Numbered from the stretch's first letter, positions 1 through 7,425 are shown. The stretch: DNA of 36,830 nt from Desulfocapsaceae bacterium (GCA_031292275.1 JARLHL010000033.1:1-36830), one strand, 5' to 3'. The notes: generated from the letters alone by a model not told the origin. Numbers and translations: made by a program.

Positions 1-127
1 GAGCCTGGTCGATAATCGGCCTGAAAATTTCCCAATCAATGACTTCGTTAATCTTGGTCAGTGGATCACCGGCCATATCGATGCGGTGAAGACGTATATC
101 AAAATCGAGAAATCCAAGCTGTTTCAT
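1..127 (-). pseudogene. IS5-type transposase, N-terminal fragment (copy A)
   Basis: Reading leftward from an ATG at 125-127, about 42 codons are open to the window edge. The product starts MKQLGFLDFDIRLHRIDMAG and continues with a stretch ending in EVIDWEIFRPIIDQ, which is typical of the N-terminus of IS5-family DDE transposases. The rest lies outside the window, so I cannot tell whether this copy is intact. A close relative with an internal deletion lies at 6392-6622. Both are followed on the right by the same sequence TTCAAGGAACCCTTAA (here about 240-255), which is probably the IS end on the transposase start side. The family is well supported; completeness is unknown. Confidence 0.7.
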
Positions 128-239
128 CGTATGTTTCCGGGAATGAGGTTTTTGCCTGACTTGTTCTCGATGTATTAGCATAACTTGCTATTTTAACAAT
201 ATAATTTATCCTATTTTTGGTAAAATATTGCGGTAATTA

Positions 240-256
240 TTCAAGGAACCCTTAAT
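240..256. repeat. Probable terminal inverted repeat of the IS5-type element, copy A
   Basis: TTCAAGGAACCCTTAA recurs almost exactly at 6736-6751, at the equivalent distance from the second IS5 fragment. It is therefore likely to be the end of this element on the side of the transposase start codon. The partner end is not in the window, and the target duplication cannot be seen. Confidence 0.5.
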
Positions 257-749
257 ACACATACACATCGTGTTCACTTCCAATAAAGATCATTGACTTC
301 TCTTTCTTGGCTCCAAGCTTCTCGGCCACCCTTATAGATACGACGTTCTGAGGGTGGATGATTGATATGATCCTTGTCTTCTTCAATGTAGTCTTGGCGT
401 ACTTCAAGCATGTCTCGGCTGCTTCCGTGGCATATCCGTTTTTCCAGTATTCTCGGGCAATTCGGTAGGATATCTCGGTTTCTATTTCGTTCTCGATCTC
501 TTGATGGAGTATCCCTGCTATGCCTATGAACTCTCCTTTTGCTTTCGACACTGCCTTCCAGAAACAATAGCCATATTTCTCGTAGTGGTCCATGATCTTC
601 TGAAGCATTTGACCGGTTTCATCGTAGCTCAAAACACCGGGGAAGTATTTCATGACATCAGTGTCACCGGTAAGCCGATACAAGAATTCGGCGTCGCCGG
701 GGAGAAAGGGTACGACTTTCAGACGTGGGGTTTCAGCGATAAGGTCCAT
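252..749 (-). CDS. GNAT-family N-acetyltransferase (RimJ/RimL-like)
   Basis: A 165-residue protein starting MDLIAETPRLKVVPF. It has the single-domain layout of RimJ/RimL-type GNAT acetyltransferases, which move an acetyl group from acetyl-CoA to an amine. The opening ETPRL is the usual first strand. YWKNGYATEA near residue 108 is the acetyl-CoA pyrophosphate-binding region, and the PQNVVSIRVAEKLGA segment is the conserved C-terminal part of the fold. I chose the ATG at 747-749 because it begins the domain and has GGAAG just upstream; the longer open frame to 830 only reads through a palindromic repeat. The substrate is unknown. The stop codon abuts the end of IS5 copy A, so the gene sits between two mobile-element remnants and may be a passenger gene. 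Confidence 0.8.
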   Translation of the reverse strand: MDLIAETPRLKVVPFLPGDAEFLYRLTGDTDVMKYFPGVLSYDETGQMLQKIMDHYEKYGYCFWKAVSKAKGEFIGIAGILHQEIENEIETEISYRIAREYWKNGYATEAAETCLKYAKTTLKKTRIISIIHPQNVVSIRVAEKLGAKKEKSMIFIGSEHDVYVY

Positions 750-798
750 GGTCTTCCATTCTTTTTGCGCCCCACACGGCGGCGTAGTTGGGATCACT

Positions 799-832
799 GT
801 GTCGGGTTGCGCTATGTTCGCCCGACCCACCG
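799..832. repeat. REP-like palindrome
   Basis: GTCGGG (801-806) pairs with CCCGAC (821-826) around a TTGCGCTATGTTCG loop. This resembles the common bacterial intergenic palindromes that read GGTCGGGCGAACATAGCGC on the other strand. It lies just upstream of the acetyltransferase gene and beside the truncated end of the IS3 element. It could form a hairpin in RNA; no function is shown. Confidence 0.5.
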
Positions 833-845
833 CCTAAAGTTCCAT

Positions 846-1380
846 CTAGATCAAGGAGGATGCTGTGCAATTTAACAGTACCAGTTTATCTCGCAAGACA
901 TCAACCGCATGACAAGCCTCCAAGGTTATCGCGATCTTGTTTTGCCAATACTTTTCGGCTCGCCCAATCAACAACAGCCGTGAGATAGACAAACCCTTTG
1001 GCCATCGGAATGTAGGTCGTATCCAAGGCCCAAACCTGGTTGGCACGATCGATGGTCTTGCCCCGCAGCAAATAGGGATAAATCTTGTGGCCCGGATGTT
1101 TTTTGCTTGTCCCTGGTTTTCTATACAAGGCTTCAATGCCCATGCGTTTCATCAAGGTGCCGACATGTTTGCGGCCCACGTCCTCGCCAACTCGGTTGAG
1201 CTGATCACGCAGCATGCGAGCCCCCATAAACGGATGCTCCAGATGTAGTTTGTCAATACGTTCCATGAGTGCCAAATCTCCAGCACTGACGGATCTGGAT
1301 TGATAGTAGACGCTGCCCCGGCTTATGCCAACCAATTGAGCTTGTCTGGTCACTGAAAGTGAATGCCTGCGGTTGATCAT
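846..1380 (-). pseudogene. IS3-family transposase OrfB, frameshifted and truncated
   Basis: OrfB starts at the ATG at 1378-1380, overlapping the OrfA stop codon. The product opens [20 protein letters not shown] and contains the HTH_21-like region with HPFMGARMLRDQLN, the linker MKRMGIEALYRKP, and the start of the integrase core, WALDTTYIPMAKGFVYLTAV. The frame breaks just after VDWASRKVLA, at about 938-943. Beyond that, another frame continues with IAITLEACHAVDVLRD, which resembles the next part of the core, until the homology ends near 846. Only the first catalytic aspartate (DTTYIP) remains. The second Asp and the Glu of the DDE triad are missing, so the element cannot encode an active transposase. 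Normal length is about 280 residues; about 178 are recognisable. Confidence 0.85.
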
Positions 1381-1679
1381 CGCTTTGCGCCCAGCAATCC
1401 CACTTTGGTGAGCGCTCCTTCTAAAAAATCGTTTTCGAGGGTCAGCTGCCCTATCTTGGCGTGTAATGTTTTTACGTCAACTGACGGCTTAGATGACGCT
1501 TCACTATCAAATACCGCTGCTGCATTCTCACTCAGCTGTCTCTTCCAATTTGTGATCTGGTTGGGATGCACTTCAAATCGCAGCGCCAATTCTGCGAGAG
1601 TCCTGTCACCTGCCATCGCTGCCAGCGCCACTTTTGCCTTAAATGCCGCTGAATGTTTTCTTCGTGTTCCTTTTGCCAT
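1377..1679 (-). CDS. IS3-family transposase OrfA (helix-turn-helix protein)
   Basis: A 100-residue protein, [20 protein letters not shown] onward, with the HTH_Tnp_1 helix-turn-helix ([20 protein letters not shown]) followed by a leucine-zipper-like tail. This is the DNA-binding OrfA of IS3-family elements, normally fused to OrfB by -1 frameshifting or coupled to it by overlap. Here it overlaps OrfB through ATGA. I chose the ATG at 1677-1679 because AAGGAG lies about 6 bases upstream; a longer start at 1703 has no such signal. OrfA appears intact, but its partner is broken, so the element is a remnant. Confidence 0.85.
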   Translation of the reverse strand: MAKGTRRKHSAAFKAKVALAAMAGDRTLAELALRFEVHPNQITNWKRQLSENAAAVFDSEASSKPSVDVKTLHAKIGQLTLENDFLEGALTKVGLLGAKR

Positions 1680-1875
1680 CTTCTGCTCCTTGAATGGACC
1701 CATTTATTGGGTTTTATTGGTAGCAGATTTCACACTTAACAGCTTGTTCAATTTTTCTGAGCCACTTCTGGTACCCGAGGCCCACTTTATCTGCAACTAT
1801 AAATCCGGAGACAATTGCTATTATTATATTTGAGATTCTAGTTCTTGGGGCCGCCCCCAGTTTTGCTTTCTCGTT

Positions 1876-2811
1876 TTAAATTCCGCAAGCTATCTTCCTT
1901 TTATTACTATATTTATATCTGATCGCACCAATTTTTCTGTTGAGTTCCATTATTACTTTTGTTTTTAAGCTGTATGGTAAGAGCCATCCGTTGTCATACA
2001 ACTTATTTTGCTGCAGAAAGTTGTTTTCTTTTCCTATCGTCACTTCAGATACCAATACACCTGCTTGATGCATGGGCATGTACTTCAAAACATCCCCTCT
2101 TTGATTGAAAATTGCAGAACATCCTGCAAAATCAGCTTGATAAGCTATGCCGAAAGGAACAGGAGAGTCGAAACCGCCCGTTTTATTAGATACAACTATA
2201 GGTACATGTAAACACGCGGCATATATTTCCGGTGCTTTTTGATAAATTTCCAACCAGGCATCACGATCCTTTCTTGAAAAATATCGAGGCAAACCCGGAT
2301 AAGAATAAGCTAATAGCACAATATCCGCGTTTCCCTTTTTCAAATTTGATACTGTATGATTTTTTGCAGAATCAAAACATATGGCTACACCAATTCTGCC
2401 AATCGGGGTATCAAATACACTATTATTCAATCCAGCTCCTTTGAATAAATAGGATTCATAGCTCGGTGCTTCAATTTTTCTATGGGTCCATACGTCGTTC
2501 TTTCCAGGACCTGTGAGTAGAAAGGTATCATAAAAATCATTTTCACTTCTTTCTAAAATACAAATTCCGATGTATACGCCGAATTTCTCAGATAAACCTT
2601 TCTGCCAATTATATGTTCTACCTTTTAACGGCTCAGCCATATCCCAAAAAGCATCAGTATATAAATAGCCCGCAAGTGCAAATTCAGGGAGTAGAATCAG
2701 GTTAGCCCCTTTATGGGCAGCATCTGTAATGTAGTCTTGTGCACTTGATAGATTCCTCTCGAAATTATGATTGAGAGAGACCATTTGCACCGTTGCAACA
2801 GTGATTTTCAT
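1876..2811 (-). CDS. Carbon-nitrogen hydrolase (nitrilase superfamily)
   Basis: A 311-residue protein covering a full nitrilase-superfamily domain. These enzymes hydrolyse nitriles, amides or carbamoyl compounds through a Glu-Lys-Cys triad. The triad is visible as E43 (LLPEFALAG), K112 (WTHRKI) and C145 (GVAICFDSAK). The N-terminal KITVATVQM strand is the usual start, and FGIAYQADFAGCSAIFN matches the late beta-sandwich region. The C-terminus adds a basic tail of about 40 residues. The actual substrate cannot be read from sequence. The gene is distinctly AT-rich compared with the autotransporter genes. It lies between an IS3 remnant and a fragment of an unrelated gene whose reading frame begins within ten bases of its start codon, so it probably arrived by transfer. 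Confidence 0.88.
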   Translation of the reverse strand: MKITVATVQMVSLNHNFERNLSSAQDYITDAAHKGANLILLPEFALAGYLYTDAFWDMAEPLKGRTYNWQKGLSEKFGVYIGICILERSENDFYDTFLLTGPGKNDVWTHRKIEAPSYESYLFKGAGLNNSVFDTPIGRIGVAICFDSAKNHTVSNLKKGNADIVLLAYSYPGLPRYFSRKDRDAWLEIYQKAPEIYAACLHVPIVVSNKTGGFDSPVPFGIAYQADFAGCSAIFNQRGDVLKYMPMHQAGVLVSEVTIGKENNFLQQNKLYDNGWLLPYSLKTKVIMELNRKIGAIRYKYSNKRKIACGI

Positions 2812-2819
2812 GTTTCACG

Positions 2820-2900
2820 CATATCGGCTGCCCGGTCATCGCCTCCATCGGCGGAGCGACTGCCTTAGTGATCATCGTCGAGCCCACGGTGTCCGGTAAA
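2820..2900 (+). pseudogene. Remnant of a MinD-like P-loop ATPase gene (iron-sulfur type)
   Basis: The + strand frame beginning at 2820 reads HIGCPVIASIGGATA, then a hydrophobic strand and VEPTVSG. This matches the segment after the Walker B region in MinD-superfamily ATPases that contain an inserted ferredoxin domain, where GCPVIAS and EPT-SG are characteristic. Only about 26 codons are recognisable. There is no start codon or Walker A motif, and after VSGK the frame no longer looks like the family. It is therefore a decayed internal piece left at a junction. The call rests on a short motif from memory of the family and is moderate. Confidence 0.5.
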
Positions 2901-2962
2901 CGAGGGAAGATCATAGCAGTTGGCAAGTGTGCTATATTCTCCTTTTTCTGTGACGCTCCCTA

Positions 2963-3343
2963 TTACAATTTGGCTACTTCTATTATTGCTCCTGCCAACG
3001 AATTATGATTTATTCGTTTATTTGCGATACAACCAGATGAGATATTCATACCGTTTTTCAAAAATGAGTGTTTCCATCCTATTGCCGCAGAAATATTCCC
3101 AATTGGTTCAGGGGATGTTTTTATATTTCCTGAAGTGGAAACTATAAGGGCTAACGCATCATTGACTGCAGCTCCCCCCGAGTCTTTAGAAACAGCCTTG
3201 AATATCAACGTTCGATATCCTCTCTCTTTTGGGCGTGTCTCAATCTCTACAGGGTTCCTTGAAAAACAAATTTCCCAGTCCGGCTGACTTCTTTCGTTGT
3301 AAGCCTGAACCCTGACCGTCAAAACAAACGACAAGGGTACCAC
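2963..3343 (-). CDS. Hypothetical protein, uncertain
   Basis: An open frame of up to 126 codons with no family I recognise. The composition looks protein-like (for example ERGYRTLIFKAVSKDSGG and GNISAAIGWKHSF), and no other gene occupies this stretch. The start is unclear. The first possible codon is a GTG at 3343, but a TTG about twelve bases further in has AGGTGG at a sensible distance upstream, which would give a protein of about 122 residues. There is no signal peptide or membrane segment. It lies upstream of and on the same strand as the nitrilase gene, separated by the MinD-like remnant. It may be a real small gene, a gene fragment or a chance frame. Confidence 0.35.
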   Translation of the reverse strand: MVPLSFVLTVRVQAYNERSQPDWEICFSRNPVEIETRPKERGYRTLIFKAVSKDSGGAAVNDALALIVSTSGNIKTSPEPIGNISAAIGWKHSFLKNGMNISSGCIANKRINHNSLAGAIIEVAKL

Positions 3344-3603
3344 CTCAATATATTAAATTTGATATTCCAATACACCTATATATAATTAAATTCAGTCACA
3401 AAAAAAGTCGAGATGAGAGAAAAATGTAAGAAAAGGATGATATGATAAATGAACGATCTTATCGTCTCGTCTGGTTCTTGCAACTGTGTATGTCTCAGTT
3501 TAAAAGTTGATACCTTGACGGACACTTATAACAACCCCAGCCTCTCATCATATTATTCAGTTAGTATGATTTAATTCAAGCGCCTTAGTACAGGAGAAAA
3601 TCA

Positions 3604-4323
3604 GTGAAAAAATTCTTATTTATTACAATGTTGATGTGCCTGGTTGTTTCATCGAATTGCCAATCAGAAACTCTTGATCAGCCATTGCTTAAAGTCGGTG
3701 ACACCTGGGTCTATCGAAATACCATTGAGAAAGGAACAAACGGATGGAATCAAACCCATGACGAGGTTTCAGTTTCCCGTATTACGTCTTCAACGATTTA
3801 CTACACTTCAAAACCCAATGGTTCCAGTCAGCCCGCTAAGGAGTCGATTTCTGGAGCTGATTGGAGTCGCGTTCGAAATGTAAACGGCAAGGAAACAGTG
3901 GTGAACAAACCCCTTTCGTTTCCACTATCACCAGGCAAAACCTGGGAGATTCAATATACGGAGCAGGAACCAAATAAAGCTTATAAAGTTGAGACCTGGG
4001 ATAATAAGTATACCGTCATTGGATTTGAAATGATTGAAGTCCCCGCTGGGAAATTCAATGCTCTAAAAATTGAATCAGAAGGACAATGGACAGCTGAGTT
4101 GGCACCTGCGCAGACAGTTGTTCAAGGTGCGCAATCGGTTCAGAACAGCACAACTATGATTACTCAGGTACAAAAAACGACTTCAAGCACAGTCACTGGC
4201 AGGACATACAAAGCATTTTGGTACGCACCCGATGTAAAATCGGTTGAAGAATATTACAACAGCAACGGTGTACGGAGCGAACGATTTACCAGTGAGTTGG
4301 AGTCATTCAAAATGACCAACTAA
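3604..4323 (+). CDS. Secreted protein of unknown function
   Basis: A 239-residue protein beginning with a GTG codon; AGGAG lies about 8 bases upstream. Residues 1-20 form a signal peptide (MKKFLFITMLMCLVVSS), and the following NCQSE does not make a convincing lipobox, so a periplasmic or secreted protein is more likely than a lipoprotein. Early in the mature part is VGDTWVYRNT, and further on GFEMIEVPAGKFNALKIE. This pattern recurs in periplasmic proteins of unknown function with a beta-rich fold (DUF3108-like in style, but I cannot assign it). No catalytic motif is visible. The gene stands alone, with a REP-like palindrome just after its stop. Confidence 0.75.
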   Translation: MKKFLFITMLMCLVVSSNCQSETLDQPLLKVGDTWVYRNTIEKGTNGWNQTHDEVSVSRITSSTIYYTSKPNGSSQPAKESISGADWSRVRNVNGKETVVNKPLSFPLSPGKTWEIQYTEQEPNKAYKVETWDNKYTVIGFEMIEVPAGKFNALKIESEGQWTAELAPAQTVVQGAQSVQNSTTMITQVQKTTSSTVTGRTYKAFWYAPDVKSVEEYYNSNGVRSERFTSELESFKMTN

Positions 4324-4345
4324 GCAAATATATTTCCATCTTTGG

Positions 4346-4392
4346 ATGTGGGAAAACAGGGGAACATTCCCGTTTCTTTCCCGGGACGACCT
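4346..4392. repeat. REP-like palindrome, family 2, copy 1
   Basis: GGGAAAACAGGGGAA pairs imperfectly with TTCCCGTTTCTTTCCC across a two-base loop. The right arm and the following GGGACGACCTG recur exactly at 7040-7069. A 45-50 bp segment is shared between the two sites, consistent with a dispersed palindromic repeat. It lies between two convergent genes and might also act as a bidirectional terminator. Confidence 0.55.
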
Positions 4393-4459
4393 GATGTCAC
4401 TTAACTACCCGTCACCATGGAACATTGCTATTTCAACAGCAAACCATAGGCTTATTTTT

Positions 4460-4903
4460 CTACAAAAGGACAATCAAAGCGATACCGCCACAGATAACCA
4501 CAAGGTTATTCACAGCCGATATTCCATGCAATTTTCTGAACTGGATACGGTGCGGATCGTCTTTTGACGTGGTTTCAAACGACGGTATTTCCTTTTTGAG
4601 TGCGGTTGCCTTTGGTTCAATCACAAATGCCTGGACCGAGGTGATGGCAAGCATAACTGCGATGATGACAGCAGCAATGGCTTTGTGTTTGACAGTTGGC
4701 GACATGAAAAGAGCGGCAAGAGCAATCAGTCCGCAGAGCAATCCCCATTTAAAATATCCTGGAAACAGGGCCCCGACAATTCCCCCTGCCATATCCCGGT
4801 TGAATGATTTGAAAATGATAGGGGTAAGGACAAATGTGAAAAGGGATGCACCTCCCATCCAGCAGGCGATAGCGAGGCGATAAAGAAATGTAGGTATCTG
4901 CAT
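4460..4903 (-). CDS. DUF4149-like integral membrane protein
   Basis: A 147-residue membrane protein with four predicted transmembrane segments: about residues 8-30, 47-66, 74-94 and 129-147. WMGGASLFTFVLTPIIFK, then GGIVGALFPGYFKWGL, and FRKLHGISAVNNLVV near the end match the conserved pattern of DUF4149/TMEM205-type proteins, whose role is unknown. The start ATG has AAGGAG about 6 bases upstream. It lies on the same strand as dinB, but a gap of 310 bases with a foldable leader separates them, so it probably has its own promoter. Confidence 0.8.
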   Translation of the reverse strand: MQIPTFLYRLAIACWMGGASLFTFVLTPIIFKSFNRDMAGGIVGALFPGYFKWGLLCGLIALAALFMSPTVKHKAIAAVIIAVMLAITSVQAFVIEPKATALKKEIPSFETTSKDDPHRIQFRKLHGISAVNNLVVICGGIALIVLL

Positions 4904-5213
4904 GAGCTCCTTTGAGTGTATTGCATTCTCTTTTTTTGTCAGAGGACACCTCTTCGGTGGGCTCTAACCCACTCTTCTGGAAGTGTCCGCTTTTTCAATA
5001 CCATCTCACCGCAACCAGGTCTGGCAAAGTCGTTCCTCCTGCATGTTCCCGACTCACCGCACCGGTAATGGCGGTGGTACATTTTTCGACGATATACTGA
5101 TCATAATAGAGATAGTTGCCGAATATCAGCAGAGATTCTGTATTGCGGCAAAAACAGGCCTGCGACTACAGAGCATAAACCTCTCACCAGAATACCATGC
5201 GCGCGCATGAATC
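4904..5213. other. Intergenic region with a foldable leader upstream of the DUF4149 gene
   Basis: No gene is evident here. On the minus strand, GGACAC (complement of 4983-4988) pairs with GTGTCC (complement of 4944-4949), and an inner stem TGGG/CCCA (4958-4961 with 4968-4971) sits between two GAAGAG internal loops. The structure would lie in the 5' leader of the DUF4149 gene, about 40 bases before its start codon. It is not followed by a T-run in that direction, so it is not a simple terminator. It matches no riboswitch class I know. Confidence 0.3.
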
Positions 5214-6326
5214 TCACACACCTATTGATGAAAACCGGCTGTCACTGCCACGCCAGAATGGCAGCCGCAGTTGATAGGGGGTTCCGTTTCTGGCGATAAG
5301 GCCTGTAACGGTAACTCCGAGCAGCCGCACCTTACGTCGGCCAGCCTCGGTACCGCGTAGCAGCTGGGGCAAAAAGGAAAGAATGTCCGCAGTGGTGAAC
5401 AGTGGGGTTTTAAAAGTAGCGGAGCGAGTAATGGTCAGAAAGTCCTGGTAACGCACCTTGATCGTCAATGTATAGCCGCCGAAATTATGTTTTTCAAGAC
5501 TCGCCGCCACAGATCCAGCCAGCTGATGCAGGATATCGTAAATCAGTTTCAAATCAAGGATGTCTTCAGCCATGGTTGTTTCACTGCCGATCGACTTTCG
5601 GACCCTGCTGCTTATGACCTGCCTGGGGTCAATGCCACGGCAGATGTTGTAAAAATATTCTCCGGATTTGCCGAAGTGGAAGGTGAGTTCTTCCTGGGAA
5701 AAGCGCAGAAGGTCCTCTCCCTTTTTCACTCCGATCCTTTCCATTTTGGCCTCTGTCGCTTTGCCAACCCCATAGAATCTGCCGATCGGCAAGGTAGCCA
5801 GAAAAGAGAGAGCCTCCGAGGGGCGGATGACTGTCATACCGTCCGGTTTGTTCATGGCGGAGGCAACCTTGGCCAGGAATTTGTTGCAGGAGACCCCGGA
5901 GGAAGCGGTTAAACCTGTGATGTCGAAAATCTGCTTGCGGATCCGTTGAGCCAGGACTGAAGCCGAAGGTTCCTGGAGATGGTTATCGGTAAGATCGAGA
6001 AAGGCCTCGTCAAGAGAAAGCGGTTCCACCAGGTCGGTGTATTCATGAAAAATAGCCATTACCTGGTTTGATATTTCTTTATAGCGACTGATTCGCGGTG
6101 GGGTGAAAACTGCCTGGGGACAAAGCTTTGCAGCCCGGGAACTGGGCATGGCGGAATGGATGCCGAACTTGCGGGCTTCATAAGAACAGGCGGCCACAAC
6201 ACCACGGCTGTCCGGCCTCCCTCCAACGATAACCGGCTTGCCTTGGAGATCGGGGTTGTCGCGCTGTTCAACGGAAGCAAAGAACGCATCCATGTCAATA
6301 TGTACGATTTTTCTATTACTGTTCAT
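5214..6326 (-). CDS. dinB: DNA polymerase IV (Y-family translesion polymerase)
   Basis: A 370-residue Y-family polymerase that copies past damaged bases and 1-2 base bulges. The metal-binding carboxylates are D11 in HIDMDAFFASVEQRD and D106-E107 in EPLSLDEAFLDL. F16 is at the position of the steric-gate residue that excludes ribonucleotides, and SYEARKFGIHSAMPS is the standard fingers motif. The helix-hairpin-helix region (LPIGRFYGVGKATEAKM) and the little-finger domain follow. A QLRLPF motif near the C-terminus could be the beta-clamp binding peptide, followed by about 13 extra residues. Length is close to the usual 350-360. No LexA-like operator that I recognise lies upstream. It ends in a gene-poor stretch and is bordered upstream by an IS5 fragment. 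Confidence 0.95.
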   Translation of the reverse strand: MNSNRKIVHIDMDAFFASVEQRDNPDLQGKPVIVGGRPDSRGVVAACSYEARKFGIHSAMPSSRAAKLCPQAVFTPPRISRYKEISNQVMAIFHEYTDLVEPLSLDEAFLDLTDNHLQEPSASVLAQRIRKQIFDITGLTASSGVSCNKFLAKVASAMNKPDGMTVIRPSEALSFLATLPIGRFYGVGKATEAKMERIGVKKGEDLLRFSQEELTFHFGKSGEYFYNICRGIDPRQVISSRVRKSIGSETTMAEDILDLKLIYDILHQLAGSVAASLEKHNFGGYTLTIKVRYQDFLTITRSATFKTPLFTTADILSFLPQLLRGTEAGRRKVRLLGVTVTGLIARNGTPYQLRLPFWRGSDSRFSSIGV

Positions 6327-6391
6327 GCAATATGGCCTGGTTTGCTGATCACAGTCCCGAAAAGCTGAAGATGGGTTGAATTTCTCGTCTT

Positions 6392-6622
6392 TTATTTCAC
6401 ATCCGCAGAGATGTGGTTCTTATAGCCGAAGAAGTTTTTCCCGTTTTTTTGGGTCCATCGAGCATCAACATCTTTCTGGCAACGTTTATGCTCGTCCCAG
6501 GTTTCGGGTTCTTTCCCTTCCTTTATCTGCTGATTCATATAGTTAATCTCGGTCAGTGGATCACCGGCCATATCGATGAGGTAAAGACATATATCAAAAT
6601 CGAGAAATCCACGTTGATTCAT
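6392..6622 (-). pseudogene. IS5-type transposase with internal deletion (copy B)
   Basis: The frame opens MNQRGFLDFDICLYLIDMAG, closely matching the N-terminus of copy A at 1-127. After DPLTEIN it jumps directly to a middle part of the transposase, with EETWDEHKRCQKD-like sequence and DARWTQKNGKNFFGYKNHI, the region around the first catalytic residue of IS5-type enzymes. The N-terminal segment ending in DWEIFRPI is missing. The frame then ends, with no C-terminal half or distal inverted repeat found before dinB. This is a doubly deleted, inactive copy. Confidence 0.8.
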
Positions 6623-6735
6623 GGCTTGTTTCCGAGGTTGAGATTTTCACTGAATTCTTCTCGATATATTACAATAACTGACTATTTTTACAAATAATTT
6701 TGTTGAATTCCTGAGGGAAAAATTGAAACAATTTT

Positions 6736-6752
6736 TCAAGGAACCCTTAAGT
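6736..6752. repeat. Probable terminal inverted repeat of the IS5-type element, copy B
   Basis: TTCAAGGAACCCTTAA, the same as at 240-255, at the equivalent distance upstream of the copy B start codon. It marks the probable outer end of this IS remnant. Confidence 0.5.
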
Positions 6753-7029
6753 ATTATAAATTCAGCATGTTGCCGTTGATATGTGAAGTCCGCCGCCTTC
6801 ACCGACTAAATAGCTGAAATTAAATAGACTGTTTCTCTTTGATTTCGGCTATTTTCTTTCCCGGAAAGAATCCCTTCTTTGGCTCTCGCGTTTAACAAGA
6901 ATAGTTAATCGAACTCATGGGCGGTCTGCTTTCAAAGTTATCCCCCAATCAATAAGAATTGCAGTTCTCTTTGGATCAAAGGCAGATAAAGTATTGAATA
7001 TATAGCTGTCAAGCTATTTTTAGAAGTTG
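6753..7029. other. Intergenic, no gene recognised
   Basis: AT-rich sequence of about 280 bases between the IS5 remnant and the REP-like repeat. I see no open frame with a ribosome binding site and no clear promoter. A weak hairpin (ATAGCT with AGCTAT) occurs near 7003-7019. Confidence 0.4.
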
Positions 7030-7072
7030 GAAAAATGGAAACATTCCCGTTTCTTTCCCGGGACGACCTGCA
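7030..7072. repeat. REP-like palindrome, family 2, copy 2
   Basis: Shares the ACATTCCCGTTTCTTTCCCG block and the following GGGACGACCTG with the element at 4346-4392. The left arm is shorter and more degenerate (GGAAAAATGGAA). It ends about 15 bases before the vestigial autotransporter tail, so it may mark one side of the deletion that removed that gene. Confidence 0.5.
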
Positions 7073-7084
7073 ACCCAATGTTTA

Positions 7085-7172
7085 CTAGGCAGCTGTACAG
7101 TCAAGCAGAACCGGGGTATCAACGTCGGCCAGCGCCGGGCCTTCTAACCGGCACCCTGCGGTGCCCCTCCCG
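7085..7172 (+). pseudogene. Vestigial 3' end of a lost autotransporter gene
   Basis: The last about 20 codons plus the stop and the first downstream bases of an autotransporter gene are preserved. The frame reads GSCTVKQNRGINVGQRRAF and ends at the TAA at 7145-7147. AT1 ends GSCTVKQNWGVNVGLRWAF, and the next bases (GGTGCCCCT) also match those after AT1. Both Trp codons have become CGG and one Leu has become CAG, in keeping with drift after loss of function. Nothing of the upstream part of the gene is visible. It shows that the array once extended further left, or that a unit was lost by recombination. Confidence 0.8.
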
Positions 7173-7251
7173 TCCCTTCCTCCCGGCCAAAACAGCCTGA
7201 CCTATTATTGCAATCAAAATAAGGCGATGAATATCCCTTTATTCAGGCTAA

Positions 7252-7270
7252 AATACCTATCATAATTATG
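7252..7270 (+). promoter_or_regulatory. Shared upstream motif of AT genes (AT1 copy)
   Basis: AATACCTATCATAATTATG. Near-identical 19-bp sequences occur upstream of AT2 (12128-12146) and AT4 (22327-22345). It lies about 250 bases before the AT1 start codon. It could be a regulator binding site or part of a promoter; the function is inferred from conservation between paralogues. Confidence 0.45.
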
Positions 7271-7408
7271 CATTGACTTTATCAGTATGTATCCGTATAT
7301 TCATTTTTTTAAAATTTATTGAAAAATATTATCTGGTGTTTTTGTTGGATTATCAGAATGTTAGGTTGTGGTTTCAGATTGTACGCGCCACGATCTCGAT
7401 GCATTCAT

Positions 7409-7425
7409 CCTGTCCGGGAAACAGG
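7409..7425. promoter_or_regulatory. Inverted repeat upstream of AT1, candidate activator site
   Basis: CCTGTCCGGGAAACAGG has perfect 5-base arms (CCTGT and ACAGG). The GTCCGGGAAACAGG part is repeated exactly upstream of AT4 at 22484-22497. It lies 43 bases before the -24 element of the candidate sigma-54 promoter, a plausible position for a bacterial enhancer-binding protein. The binding role is inferred. Confidence 0.4.

Noticed and set aside
501-875. Plus-strand frames overlapping the acetyltransferase
   Set aside because: They are shadows of the minus-strand gene and lack any family signal.
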